Shown piece after piece: positions 22,866-34,260 of a DNA stretch of 64,000 bases. The DNA comes from Anomaloglossus baeobatrachus (Eukaryota; Chordata; Amphibia; Anura; Aromobatidae), in the NCBI RefSeq assembly GCF_048569485.1, contig NC_134355.1, forward strand, positions 560,039,642 through 560,103,641, written 5' to 3'. Position numbers and translations under genes: made by a program. How positions within the stretch are numbered: the stretch's first letter is position 1; each line of letters opens with the position of its first letter. The notes beneath the pieces are model-generated. The model did no database searches and was not told where the DNA came from. It saw nothing but the letters and a program-made list of their open reading frames with translations.

Positions 22866-23036
22866 ATACAGGGCCACAGACACCCAATCTGTCGACTGGC
22901 ACAGTTGCTGTAGTAGTCGTTAACTGCGGAGGCTGCATGACCACTCCGGTCCTCTTCAAAAGGCCGAGCTAGTGGGATTGTACAGGGTAGTGTCCCATGC
23001 CTATATGCCTCACCTATGGCCTGCTGGGTATGCCAT
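22866..23036. repeat. Interspersed repeat R, copy 2 (matches 6895-7040)
   Basis: Direct-orientation match to 6895-7040 with scattered differences. The match ends at GGGTATGCCA, the point where copy 1 meets the LTR-like segment. The two copies therefore bracket the whole PLE/Gypsy/Helitron stack. Confidence 0.8.
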
Positions 23037-23385
23037 CTAGTAGGAGAACATCCTTCTCAAGCCTCACTCTTACTAGAGTCTACAGCTTAAACTGGACACG
23101 CTGTCTCACTTTAGATGGATCGTCAACCAAAGTCGTCTCTGATCTCAGCTTAGCACAACATCTTCCAGGGAATGCCTTCAACACTGTTCAAGCAAAAGTT
23201 TTCCTTCCGGATGACAGAATATCAGATTTACAAACATCCAATCTCTAAGCTGTCCATCTCTCCTTCTGCTTGAGCATTCTGGACAAGATGGGGCAGCCAT
23301 TGCAATGATCCCATTTCCTCAGTTCCACATTTGACCTATACAGCTGGTCCTGCATTCCCGTTAGTTTAAATAAACAAGGACTTCC
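23037..23385. other. No feature recognised
   Basis: About 350 bases of ordinary composition. The longest open stretch (about 83 codons on the plus strand) has no recognisable motif. Confidence 0.5.
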
Positions 23386-23750
23386 AGGAATGATTGAATG
23401 AAATAAAATAGACATTGCAATGTGCAAAGAACGTTTTCGGTAGTACATGGACCTTCCTCAGTCGCACATTAGCAGGAGTGAGATGTCGGTGAGGGATGAC
23501 AGGCGCAGTATCCACCGCTGCATGGGTGCCACCATTTTTCTTTGCACATTGAATGAAATAAAATACACATTGCAAAGAACAATGGCGGCCCCCATGCAGC
23601 AGTGGATACCGCGCCTGTCATCCCACGCCGACATCTCACTCTACTAATGTGCAACTGAGGAAGGTCCATGTAGGACCGAAAACGTTCTTTGCACATTGAA
23701 TGAAATAAAATAAACATTGCAATCATTCACAGGAGTGCCTTGTTTACTTG
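23386..23750. repeat. Inverted pair of repeat units with hammerhead-like core
   Basis: Two copies of a unit of about 170 bases face each other around about 23560. The plus-oriented copy carries CTGAGGA at 23655, then GGTCC-loop-GGACC, then GAAA at 23678-23681. This has the order and stem II of a hammerhead ribozyme (consensus CTGATGA, stem II, GAAA) with one core mismatch. The minus-oriented copy has the same text at 23461-23435 with a weaker stem. Both units continue into GTTCTTTGCACATTGAATGA. Stems I and III were not established. Confidence 0.6.
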
Positions 23751-24337
23751 CATAAACGTATGGCCTTGGAACCTGAAGTGCACCCCGACTTCCATAGATA
23801 CCTGCACGAGGGAAGTGCCATTTATCTCTTTCCACCTGTATTCCCGTTAGGACAAGGAGTTCCTTTCATTAGATCGCCCAATCCTTTTGTACCCAGAGTC
23901 AGAAAGCCTTGAATTTGGTAGCAGGTCTCTCTCCTCATTCTTCTTTGTTATTTCTTCCTCCCAATTCATTGTCAGATTATGACAATGGATACCAGTCTTC
24001 TCTATTGATGGAGCAGTATTCTTGACGTTTACGGTGCAGGATTGATGGAAGGTCACAAAGCCCTTTTTGCCATCAAAGTCTTAGAAAGCAAAGCAATTAG
24101 CCTTTCACACCAGCTGATGGGTTTCCAATTGAGATGTTCAACGCTACCTCTCTATTTTACATTTACCATCAAGGAGGGACTCAAAGTAGACAAGCAATGG
24201 CAGAGGTCTCCAATTCTCAACTGAGAGGAACAAAGAATTCAGGCAATCTCCGCAATTCACAATGCAAAACAGGACAAACAAGAAACAGACTTTAAGCCTT
24301 GAAGGATTAACCACAACAGAGCGATTCCTGCATCTAA
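23751..24337. other. No feature recognised
   Basis: About 590 bases without a recognisable gene or terminal repeats. Short open stretches on both strands look incidental. Confidence 0.5.
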
Positions 24338-24535
24338 AGCTGGAGTCACACTTGCGAAAGACTCGCGCAAATCTCACATCACATCACCCGGCCTGGCCAC
24401 ACACTCTCCTGACAGGAGCGGGTAAGCTGCATGTATTTCTATGCAGCCGAGATGCTCCTGTCCAGAGAGCTGCAAGCCATGTCGGGTGATGTGATGCAAG
24501 ACTTGCACGAGTCTCTCACAAGTATGACTCCAGCC
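24338..24535. mobile_element. MITE, Harbinger-like, 198 bp
   Basis: Terminal inverted repeats begin AGCTGGAGTCACACTTGCGA; the right end reads the complement with small changes (ACAAGTATGACTCCAGCC). TAA occurs on both sides (24335-24337 and 24536-24538), fitting the TWA target duplication of PIF/Harbinger-type MITEs. Almost the whole element is a hairpin. Confidence 0.75.
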
Positions 24536-24799
24536 TAAGGCCGGGGCCGCACGGGGATCTACTGCGATCCTCACATGACACTCGGCTCACGCTGGCAGCA
24601 CAGCTGGAGCAGACTGTCATGTGAGTGTCACTGCGACTGAGGTCTCCGTTCATATGATTGGACCTCAGCTGTGGAGGCAGGCTGGCACTGAGGAGGGTAG
24701 GGCCGGAGCTTCGGAGGGGAGGGATAGATGCATCTCCCTCTCTCCTCCGTAGCCGGCTATTGCCATTCTTGCCCTGCACTCGCAGTACACCGGTGGACT
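24536..24799. other. GC-rich linker, no gene
   Basis: Starts GGCCGGGGCCGCACGGGGAT, which resembles the end of another amphibian MITE family, but I found no matching right terminus. No coding signal. Confidence 0.4.
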
Positions 24800-25085
24800 G
24801 GAGTCTTTGTTCAGGTGACAATTTAAGACAGCTGTCTTTAATACAGGTCAAGATTTGATTAGGAGCGTCTAACTGGTCTGTAGCAGATCAAATTCTTATT
24901 TCTCTCTGCAAAATGCAAATAAATGGATATAATTTATAGAATGTGATTTTCTGGATTTTATGTTGCATATTCTCTCTCTCTGTTAAAATTAACCAACCCT
25001 TAAAATGATAGACTGTTCAGGTCTTTTTCAGTGGGCAAGCTTACCAAATCAGTAAGAGATCAAATAATTATTTCCTTCACTGTAG
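24800..25085 (+). mobile_element. Tc1-like transposon, 3' end remnant
   Basis: Contains the non-coding 3' region and terminal repeat of a Tc1-type element: ATTAGGAGCGTCTAACTGGT, a long AT-rich stretch, and an end reading GATCAAATAATTATTTCCTT then CACTG and TA at 25085. No transposase text precedes it; the rest is lost or displaced. Confidence 0.65.
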
Positions 25086-25266
25086 ATACCTCAAAGTAAA
25101 TGTAAGTTTGTCTAGCTCATTGTGACGACTTCCACCGCCTTATCCATGTTTGAGGCATGTCACAGATCAACAATTCCAATTCTTAGTTTAGCACTTGCAC
25201 AGTTTTACTCAATCTTTTGCACAAGAAATAACAGTTTCTCCAATATGATTAAGATCTGTATAAATA
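25086..25266. other. No feature recognised
   Basis: Short AT-rich spacer between the two Tc1-type termini; ends with the TA target of the Tc1 element at 25267. Confidence 0.5.
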
Positions 25267-26057
25267 CAGTTGAAACCAGAAGTTTACATACACTATTTAA
25301 AAAGACACATCTGCATGTTTTTTTCACTATCTGATATGAAATCAGAATAAATCCATACTGTTTTAGGTCAATTAGAAACCAAAATTATGAACTGTATATT
25401 TGCCATATGCCAGAATAATGAGAGAAAGTTTTAAAAAAAAAAGTTTGTTTAAAAGAATTGAGTCCTCAGTAGTTGATACCTTATAATGGCTAACTGAAAA
25501 GATGGTAATAAATAGCGAGATTTCCAGACTACTCAGGTCTCTTCATCAGGCATGGTATAACACAAAATCTGAAGTTACATACTGTATTATGTATCAAAAT
25601 GGAGGATACCAGAATGTACCACATCTTTAAAAATATGTGACTCTTCAGATTTTGTGTTATACCATGCCTGATGAAGAGACCTGAGCAGTCTGGAAAGCTG
25701 TTATTATTACCATCTTTTCAGTTAGCCATTAAAAAGGTATCAACCACATCTGGAGGGGCGGAGCTAGCCGATGGCACACTGAGATGCTGTAAGAAGGAGC
25801 TCCCACACACCAGTGGTGAATTCTCACACTTCAAAGGCACTCACCGGGTCCAGGATCACTAATGGCACGCAGGAGAGGACGGGAGACGAGTGTACAGACT
25901 CCAGAGGGGGAAGGTACAGATATCACCCGCTTTTTCGGGACCTCAGCCTCCCAGCCTGATACCTCTGCTCTCTCCAACATGGCGCTGGCAGACACTGAGG
26001 CAGGAGATAACGCTCAGCAAACATGCAGTGGAGCGACCTCACTGTCTCCTCACATAA

Positions 26058-26909
26058 GGGTACCTTCACACTTAGCGATGCAGCAGCGATCCGACCAGCG
26101 ATCTGACCTGGTCAGGATCGCTGCTGCATCGCTACATGGTCGCTGGTGAGCTGTCAAACAGGCAGATCTCACCAGCGACCAGTGAACAGCCCCCAGCCAG
26201 CAGCGACGTGCAAGCGACGCTGCGCTTGCACGGAGCTGCCGTCTGGAAGCTGCGGAGACTGGTAACTAAGGTAAACATCGGGTATGGTTACCCGATGTTT
26301 ACATTAGTTACCAGCGCTGTGTGCAGGGAGCAGGGAGCCGCGCACACTGAGCGCTGGCTCCTTGCTCTCCTACCATAGCTACAGTACACATCGGGTTAAT
26401 TAACCCGATGTGTAATGCAGCTACATGTTCAGAGAGCAGGGAGCCGCGCACACTGCTTAGCGCTGGCTCCTTGCTCTCCTAGCTGCTGTACACATCGGGT
26501 TAATTAACCCGATGTGTACAGCAGCTACATGTGCAGAGAGCCGGAGCCGGCAGCACAGGCAGCGTGAGAGCTGCAGAGGCTCGTAACTAAGGTAAATATC
26601 GGGTAACCACCTTGGTTACCCGATGTTTATCTTGGATACAGCTTACCTCAGCTGTCAGATGCCGGCTCCTGCTCGCTTCATTTGTCGCTCTCTCGCTGTC
26701 ACACACAGCGATCTGTGTGTCACAGCGGGAGAGCGGCTTTGAAGAAAACGAACCAGGGCTGTGTGTAACGAGCAGCGATCTCGCAGCAGGGGCCAGATCG
26801 CTGCTCATTGTCACACACAGCGAGATCGCTAATGAGGTCACTGCTGCGTCACAAAAAGCGTGACTCAGCAGCGATCTCGGCAGCGAGCTCGCTGTGTGTG
26901 AAGCACCCC
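26058..26909. mobile_element. MITE 1 in L1 ORF1 (852 bp, TAA duplication)
   Basis: Ends GGGTACCTTCACACTTAGCG and GTGTGTGAAGCACCCC are imperfect inverted repeats; TAA lies on both sides (26055-26057 and 26910-26912), as for PIF/Harbinger MITEs. Inside are palindromic blocks such as CGGGTTAATTAACCCG (twice) and several copies of GGAGCCAGCGCT-like text on both strands. Confidence 0.78.
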
Positions 26910-27416
26910 TAACAGCAGCCAGCTCAGCTATAAACATAGATAAGGCACAGCAGGACACTACAGAAGGGAGTGTTGAAAACCCCCTGTCCCAGCCACAAAA
27001 GCGACTGCCAGATGAACTGCAGGCAGAGCAGGGCCCCAGCTCTGTGATACAGCAGGCCTCAGCAGCCATGGGAAGCAGATCTGTGACACCCGGAGAGGAG
27101 CCTGTAATACCACAACAACAGCACACATCACCTAAAGAACAAAGATCCCCCACCTCCACCCGCAGAAACAAGGGAGATAAGAATAAATCAGACCAGACAC
27201 AGGAGCAAGAAGAAGATTGGGATTGGAAAGCACATATCAGATCAATTCCAACCAGGCAGGAAATGGACTCTTGCTATGCAGTCAGAGATCAAACAAATTG
27301 GCCAGCGTGTAGCAGCTACAGAAGAGGTGCAGGAACAGGTATTTTCCCATATAGAATCACATCAACAAGTCCTATCAGAGCACACGGCCCAGATACAGGA
27401 CATTCTGACCCACTTA

Positions 27417-28156
27417 AGCTGGTGTCACACATAACGACGACGACAACGACGTCGCTGCTACGTCACCATTTTCTGTGACGTTGCAGCGACGTCCCGTCGC
27501 TGTCGCCGTGTGTGACATCCAGCAACGACCTGGCCCCTGCTGTGAGGTCGCCGGTCGTTGCTGAATGTCCAGCTTCATTTTTTGGTCGTCACTCTCCCGC
27601 TGTGACACACACATCGCTGTGTGTGACAGCGAGAGAGCGACGAAATGAAGCGATCAGGAGCCGGCACTGGCAGCTGCGGTAAGCTGTAACCAGCGTAAAC
27701 ATCGGGTAACCAAGGGAAGACCTTTCCCTGGTTACCCGATGTTTACGCTGGTTACCAGCCTCCGCTCTTGCTGCCAGTGCCGGCTCCTGCACTGTGACAT
27801 GTGGCTGCAGTATGCATCAGGTAATTAACCCGATGTATACTGTAGCAAGGAGAGCAAGGAGCCAGCGCTAAGCAGTGTGCGCGGCTCCCTGCTCTCTGCA
27901 CTGTGACATGTAGCTGCAGCACACATCGGGTTAATTAACCCGATGTGTACTGTACCTAGGAGAGCAAGGAGCCAGCGCTAAGCGCGGCTCCCTGCTCTCT
28001 GCACATGTAGCACAGCGACGTTATGATCGCTGCTTCTGCTGTGTTTGACAGCTAAGCAGCGATCATAACAGCGACTTACAAGGTCGCTGTTACGTCACCG
28101 AAAATGGTGACGTAACAGCGACGTCGTTGTCGCTGTCGCTTAGTGTGACACCAGCT
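27417..28156. mobile_element. MITE 2 in L1 ORF1 (740 bp, TTA duplication)
   Basis: Terminal inverted repeats AGCTGGTGTCACAC and GTGTGACACCAGCT, then GACGACAACGACGTCGCTG-like sub-terminal text. TTA flanks both ends (27414-27416 and 28157-28159). It shares the CGGGTTAATTAACCCG palindrome and the GAGCAAGGAGCCAGCGCT block with MITE 1, so the two are related families. Confidence 0.82.
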
Positions 28157-28768
28157 TTAGACGATATTGAAAACAGACATCGCCGTAATAACTTAAGGAT
28201 TAGAGGCCTCACAGAAGCAGTGGCACCACCACAGCTGGATGAATGGGCACAAAAATTCTTTACCCGTCTCCTCCGTGACCCAGAACAACGCATAGAACTG
28301 GACCGCATCCACAGATCCCTAGGCCCCAAATCTCCTGATCCGGCCAGACCAAGAGATGTGATATGTCGGGTCCACTTCTATAAAGAAAAGGAGGCCATAC
28401 TACAAAGATTCAGAGAGAAAGGAGCGGGTACATATAAAGGGACACCTCTGATTGTCCTACCAGACCTAGCACGGAGGACACTGCAACTACGCAAGGCCTT
28501 AAGACCACTACTCCAATCCCTCAAAGATAAGGATGTTCCATATCGCTGGGGATATCCGTTTCAACTCACAGCAAAGAAAAATGGGAAGTCGGCGGTCTTC
28601 CGGTCCTTGGGAGACCTCCCCAACTTCCTAGGGACTTTTGAACTGCCTATGATCAGCCTGCCAGATTGGCCAACCCCGGGAGGCCCTGCACCCTTACCAC
28701 CAAGAGAGCACTGGCGACAAGTCCAGAAGAGAAGGGGTGGAGGATCCCCCCGTGATATACACCGCTGA

Positions 28769-29740
28769 ATATCGCTGACCATCCAAAGAAAAGGACAAAA
28801 ACTTCTTGGAAAACCAGGAGGCGAGATATAAATTGATTGTATTGGACTGCTTACCTGTTCATAGAGCGTCATGTATCAGTATCTTCTCTCCTCACGCTTA
28901 CTTTCCTAGTCCCCCCTTTTTTTTTTTCTTCTTTTCTTCTCTTTCCTTCTCTCTCTCCCTACTCCCCTCCACTCGCCCCCTCTCCCCTCCCCTTATACCT
29001 CTTCCTTCGTATCATTCCCACCTTGCGTCTTCCTCTTCAGACACCTTCTATGAGCGCACTACTTCCTACAAACTAACTCTACTCAACCCATCTTCCCTCC
29101 CCAGCACACATACTTACAAAGGACACATGCCCTACACTAATTTCTACCCCCTTCCTCTCCTCCCCTCTTAGACATGCTCTCTACATACACCCCTCCATAC
29201 GCCTCCTACACTCCGTCCTCCCACTTCTCCCCACGTCCTCCCCCCTGGTCCTTTGCCCTACACCACTTCATATTTTTTTTTTGTATTGTCTCACTCAATC
29301 TGTTGCTCCCCCTTTCATTCTTTACATCTGGATCTGATACTGAGCTCTGGTTTAATGGCATGTTATATTGAGTTGATAGCCTCGTGTTCTCCTGCCGATG
29401 TGCGATCCATACCCAAAACACACCAAGTAATTGGGGGTGTGGGGGTGGGGAATGGAAAAGTGATTAATCACTACTAGACTGTATACGTTGATTGTTATTC
29501 ATATTACTTGTGGGCGTTCGCCGCAGAGGGGAGTTCCTGAAAGACCGTAGGCTTTCCCGCACCTCTATTAGGGACGTGGCAGAGTGCCACATTAGACAAT
29601 AGTCTACCAGTAGATACCTAAGATCAGTAGGCACCCTAGTCCTACTTAGCTTATCTAATTTTACCTTTCACCACTATCTTATCTCTGCTCTCTCTCTTCT
29701 CTCCTTGGTTTTCCCTATACCCTGCCTACCCTTTTCTGTG
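28769..29740. other. L1 inter-ORF region
   Basis: About 970 bases between the ORF1 stop and ORF2 start, strongly C/T-rich on the plus strand (28910-29330) with poly-T tracts. Such a long spacer is unusual for an L1. Open stretches here reflect composition only. Confidence 0.6.
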
Positions 29741-32700
29741 ATGTCGCACCTCACCTTTTGCACTTACAATACTAAAGGCTTAAATAAACCCGAAAAGAGA
29801 AGTCAGATCCTATATCGCCTGCACAGGAAGGGAGTTAAAATAGCCCTATTTCAAGAGACACACTTCATAGCCTCCAACACTCCCAACTGTAAAACCAAGA
29901 ATTACCCGACATGGTTCCATGGCCCACACCCCAACAAGAAGGCATGTGGGGTTTCCATTGCTTTTCACAAGACATTCCAGCCAACAGTTCTCGACACGCT
30001 CACTAGCCCGGAGGGACGCTGGCTATTTCTTAAAATATCTTTCCTGAATAATACTTATACAATCGCTAACATCTATTTCCCAAATCAGGACCAGGTATCC
30101 TTTGGAGTGGAGACTCTGGAGAAGCTGGCAGAGTTTGCGGGTGGCACCTGTATCATCTTGGGAGGAGACTTCAACCTTGTGCTGGATCCAGCCATGGATT
30201 CGTCCTCTGGTAGGTCTGCAATCCCTTCCTCGGCACTACGCAGATTAAAACGAGAACTAACATCCCTTAAACTAGTCGATCTTTGGAGGGTCTTACATCC
30301 CGGAGTCAGAGACTACAGTTTTCATTCCACAGTTCATAATAGCTACACCAGACTAGACCACATTTTCATATCCCACGACCTGCTAGACAAATCCCCGGGT
30401 TGTTCAATGGATGTTTTTCTCTGGTCGGACCACGCACCAGTATATGGGGAAATTGGGGTGAGAGATATGGGGGGGGTGGGACACACATGGAGACTGAACG
30501 ACAACCTGCTCAAGAATGAGCAATGCCTGGAGGATATTCATAAAACCATTGCAAACTTCAAAATAGATCATATGGCAGAGCCCACACCTGCCCCGGTCAA
30601 ATGGGAAACGTTGAAATGTATGATCAGGGGGGTCTGCATATCCCATGGATCCAGAATTAAAAAAGAAAGTGCAAGGGAACTAAAAGAACTGTTAGCACAA
30701 CTAGGCCATAAAGAAACGATAAACCAAACCAAATCCAGTGACACCATTAAAACGGAAATTTCTACTATCCGCCACCAAATATTATCTATCCTTGACCGAA
30801 AATCACTGTGTATCAGAGATAAATTTCGTAGGAATATCTTTGAGTTTGGAGATAAAAGTGGACGATTGTTAGCCAGGACCCTTCACCCCAGACAGGCACA
30901 AACCCCAATATTAGCGTTAAACTCACAGACAGGTACCCAGATACATTCCACCCCTGACATATTAGAAGAATTCAGAAACTACTATACAAAACTTTATAAC
31001 ATCCCATCCCCACATACCCCATCACCTGATGCGAGACATCACGACATTTGGGAATACTTAAACAAATATGCCCCAGACCCCCTTGAAGATGCGGTAGCTG
31101 AAGACATAGACGAGGATTTCTCAGACACAGAGCTAAGCGATGCCATTAAAACCCTTAAAGTGGGTAAAAGCCCTGGTCCTGATGGGTTCACCCCCCGGTT
31201 TTACAAAATATGTGGAGGGGCCTGCAGCCCTATAATGCTGAAAGCCTTCAATTCCATAACCAACACATGCCAGTTCCCTAAACAGACACTCCAAGCCCGA
31301 ATAACTGTAATCCCCAAGCCTGGCAGGGACCCACTGACCTGCTCTAATTACAGACCTATCTCACTAATAAATGTGGATATTAAATTGTACTCTAAAATGA
31401 TAGCCCTGAGACTAGGCCCCCTCATACCCAAACTAATCCACAAAGACCAGGTGGGATTTGTCCCAGGGAGGGAGGCACGGGACAACACTATTAGAACCCT
31501 GTCCCTAGTGGCCCAGGCACGTCAGCGTCAAATCCCAATGTGCCTCTTGACAGTAGATGCCGAAAAGGCATTTGACAGAGTCCATTGGTTTTTTTTAGAA
31601 GCCACGATGCAGGCAATCGGCGTCCGTTCGCGCTTACTACAATGGATAAAAGCATTATATCACGAACCAACGGCACAAGTGGGCGTGAACGGACGCCTGT
31701 CAGCTCCATTTAATATTAGAAACGGTACCAGACAGGGATGCCCCCTATCGCCATACCTATACATCCTGGTAATGGAATCCCTAGCAAATGCACTCAGGGA
31801 AAACCCTTCGATAAAAGGGATACAGATAGGACAAACATCTCATAAATTAGCACTATTTGCGGACGATCTCTTGATATATGTGACACAGCCGAAGACTAGT
31901 TTGCCCAACATACTGCAGGAGTTTGAGATCTTTGGCAGACTCTCCAATTTTAAAGTAAACCTACAAAAAACAGAGATCTTAAATGTATCGCTACCATCCG
32001 TAGAAGAGAATACTCTCAAACCCGCCTTCCCCTTTAAGTGGGCCAGCAATTACATTAAATATCTGGGGATTAGGGTTTCTCCCAACCACCAAGATCTATA
32101 TAATTACAATTTCCCAGACCTTTTAAAAAATATCCACAAAGACCTCATAGCATGGCATAACCTCCCCATTTCCTGGTTCGGCAGGGTCAATACAATTAAA
32201 ATGGATGTCCTACCTAAAATACTATACCTGTTTCAAACTATCCCACTGAACCTAGGAGAAAATGTCTTCCTCAAGTTAAAGAAGATGATCAGCAATTTTA
32301 TATGGCGTGGCACCAAACCCCGACTGAAATACTCAATGCTGATTAAATCTCGCTGGGACGGAGGGGCGGGGCTCCCGGATCTTAAAGCTTATCACGCAGC
32401 AGCGGTGGGTGGTTGCATATTGGATCTCCTGCACAGTAAAGACAGAAAATTGTGGGTGGAGTTTGAATGTGACCTATGCCCGAATATGGCACACGGAATC
32501 TTCTGGTTGTCATCTAGAACTAACCTTGGGACCCTGGGAGTTTCCCCGATCCTCTTGTCCCTGGCTACAGCGTGGAGGACAGCCAATAGACGATATAGAT
32601 TGACAGGAGAACCGGGTCCTATGACGCCTCTGCTGGGCAACCCCGCGTTTTAATGCTGGTTTCACGAACCTCATCCCAGACTGATTTCAACGCCAATGGG

Positions 32701-33583
32701 AAGGATTCCACGAGTTAAAGACGTAATTACCCAACAGGGATGCAAACCACTGATATCCCTGCTTGGAGACCGGTCACGGGAACCAGGCTACTGGTTCCAA
32801 TATCTACAACTACGTAGTTTCATAGATTCTCTGGCTCCGGGATCTGAGATACATAAGGATCTGACTCCATTTGAAAAACTATGCTTCCTTAGAGAAACAC
32901 CCCCTCACATAGTCTCAATAATCTACAACATAGCAGTGCCCGAGGGGGATGGAGGAGACGACTTGCCTGACTACGTTAGACATTGGCAAACAGAATTGTG
33001 CCAGACTTTTCCCAAGGCACAATGGTGTAAGTCATTTAACCTAACACATAAATCCACCATTTCTTGTAGAATGCAGGAACTCAATTATAAAATCCTCTCA
33101 CGGTGGTATAGGACACCCGCCAGACTACATAAAATGTTCCCAGAGGTATCTGACGCCTGTTGGAGGTGCAAGACCTCAGTGGGCACAATGCTACATATCT
33201 GGTGGACCTGCCCAGGGATACAGGGTCTTTGGAAAGATGTCTTTGCTCTCTATAACCATTTACATCACACGGAAGTGACACCCTCACCGGAAGTGGCCCT
33301 CTTATCAATGTATACAGGGGCAGTCTCCAAGGCGAAGAAAGGCTTGCTCTCGTACTTTATGATTTCAATGAGGCAAATCATACCGAGGCATTGGAGATCC
33401 CCCTGTACATTGAGGAGAGCAGACTGGGTAGAGGCTATGGATGGCCTGCGGCGTCTGGAGGAGTTGAGAGCGTTTGACGAAGGGAAAGACTCCTTGTGTT
33501 TCTCGGTTTGGTACCCGTGGCTTCAGTATAGAGAAACACAGCAATTTCAAACCTGGTTACTCACAGGCGCTCTATCACAATAA
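29741..33583 (+). pseudogene. L1 ORF2: AP endonuclease and reverse transcriptase
   Basis: ORF2p nicks target DNA and reverse-transcribes L1 RNA. The start MSHLTFCTYNTKGLN at 29741 is preferred to the upstream in-frame ATG at 29705 because endonuclease homology begins there. The endonuclease (about residues 1-240) shows ALFQETH, IILGGDFN, RLDHIFIS and WSDHAPV. RT (about 450-740) shows GKSPGPDGFTPRFYK, YRPISLINVDIKLYSK, GTRQGCPLSPYLY and the catalytic LALFADDLLIY. A C-terminal CWRCKTSVGTMLHIWWTCP is a Cys/His cluster as in L1 proteins. One in-frame stop occurs at 32651-32653 (after GNPAF); the same frame continues open to 33583. Confidence 0.93.
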
Positions 33584-34065
33584 ATATTCAAGAAGCCGGG
33601 ATGGGCTCCCGGACACAGAAGTTGGGCGGCATCACAATACAGACCTTCTCCTCCTCCCCCCCATTTCCTCATGTCTTCCCCTCCTTCCCTTTTTCTCTAC
33701 CTATCTTTCTCTCCCTCTCTCTATATCTCTTTCTCACCTAATTGATATACATAGGGTCATGTTTTCATACCTATTGAACCAGACTATACAGAAGGAAGTT
33801 GCCTTTAACACTTTACACGGAATAAATATAAAGATAGAAGATTATTACATGTTAAAATTAAGATGTTCTATAGGATGTTATACAGATTTTACCTTCCACA
33901 TGATTTGCGATACATTTCATAGTACCATACGTTTTACGAGACTTAAAGACATAGGTTATTTTATAATCTTCATATGCTGTAACATTGGGTAACATGAAAG
34001 ACCCTTATACATTTCTTATCTTCTGTTATATGAAAACTTTTGAAATAATAAAGAAATATTAAACG
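33584..34065 (+). other. L1 3' untranslated region
   Basis: Non-coding tail with a C/T-rich block (33640-33730), then AT-rich sequence with AATAATAAAG near 34045, followed by the target duplication at 34066. Confidence 0.7.
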
Positions 34066-34260
34066 AAAAAGTATCAACCACTGAGGACTTCAGTTCTTTT
34101 AAATAAACTTATTTTAGCTCTACTGGCTAACACGGTACAAAGATATATCTTACCTATATTAGAATGTTTTAAGGCATTTTTATTATTTTCTGCAAAGTCA
34201 AAAGTTTACATACATTTCATTAGTATTTGGTATCATTGCCCTTAAACTGTATGACTTGGG

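Larger units (their letters stand above)
25862..28768 (+). pseudogene. L1 ORF1 protein, interrupted by two MITEs
   Basis: ORF1p is the RNA-binding chaperone of the L1 particle. Coding parts are 25862-26057, 26913-27416 and 28160-28768. The ATG at 25862 (MARRRGRETSVQTPEGEG) is chosen because it closely follows the element start. The middle part is Gln/Pro/Lys-rich and leads into a probable coiled coil (QSEIKQIGQRVAATEEVQEQ). The last part has the RRM-like and C-terminal domains (ENRHRRNNLRIRGL, then RFREKGAGTYKGTPLIVLPD). If the first MITE and one TAA copy are left out, the frame is unbroken across 26057/26913. An apparent one-base frame change near 27270 separates the acidic region from the coiled coil. 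Confidence 0.82.
25748..34065 (+). mobile_element. L1-type LINE, near full length
   Basis: Flanked by a target duplication, AAAAAGGTATCAACCAC (25731-25747) and AAAAAGTATCAACCAC (34066-34081). Layout: short 5' leader (25748-25861), ORF1 (25862-28768, interrupted by two MITEs), a pyrimidine-rich inter-ORF region (28769-29740), ORF2 (29741-33583) and a 3' region of about 480 bases ending in an A-rich AATAATAAAG-type tail. It inserted into a hammerhead-like unit that was already inside the Tc1 element. Confidence 0.92.
25434..34160. repeat. Inverted pair of hammerhead-like units inside Tc1, split by an L1
   Basis: A minus-oriented unit (25434-25580) and a plus-oriented unit (25637-25747, continuing at 34082-34160) face each other across a spacer of about 60 bases. 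Each carries CTGATGA, a GAGAC-type stem and GAAA (minus 25549-25521; plus 25668-25696), the core order of a hammerhead ribozyme, though stem II has a terminal mismatch. An imperfect 10-bp duplication (AGAAAGTTTT/AGAATGTTTT) flanks the whole insertion in Tc1. Hammerhead motifs of this kind are known from Penelope-like elements, so a PLE origin is my inference. The plus unit was later interrupted by the L1. Confidence 0.65.

Noticed and set aside
26587-27171. Minus-strand 194-codon ORF
   Set aside because: Spans the end of MITE 1 and the antisense of L1 ORF1; no motif.
28806-29171. Plus-strand 121-codon Ser/Pro/Phe-rich ORF between the L1 ORFs
   Set aside because: C/T-rich spacer composition; no conserved domain visible.
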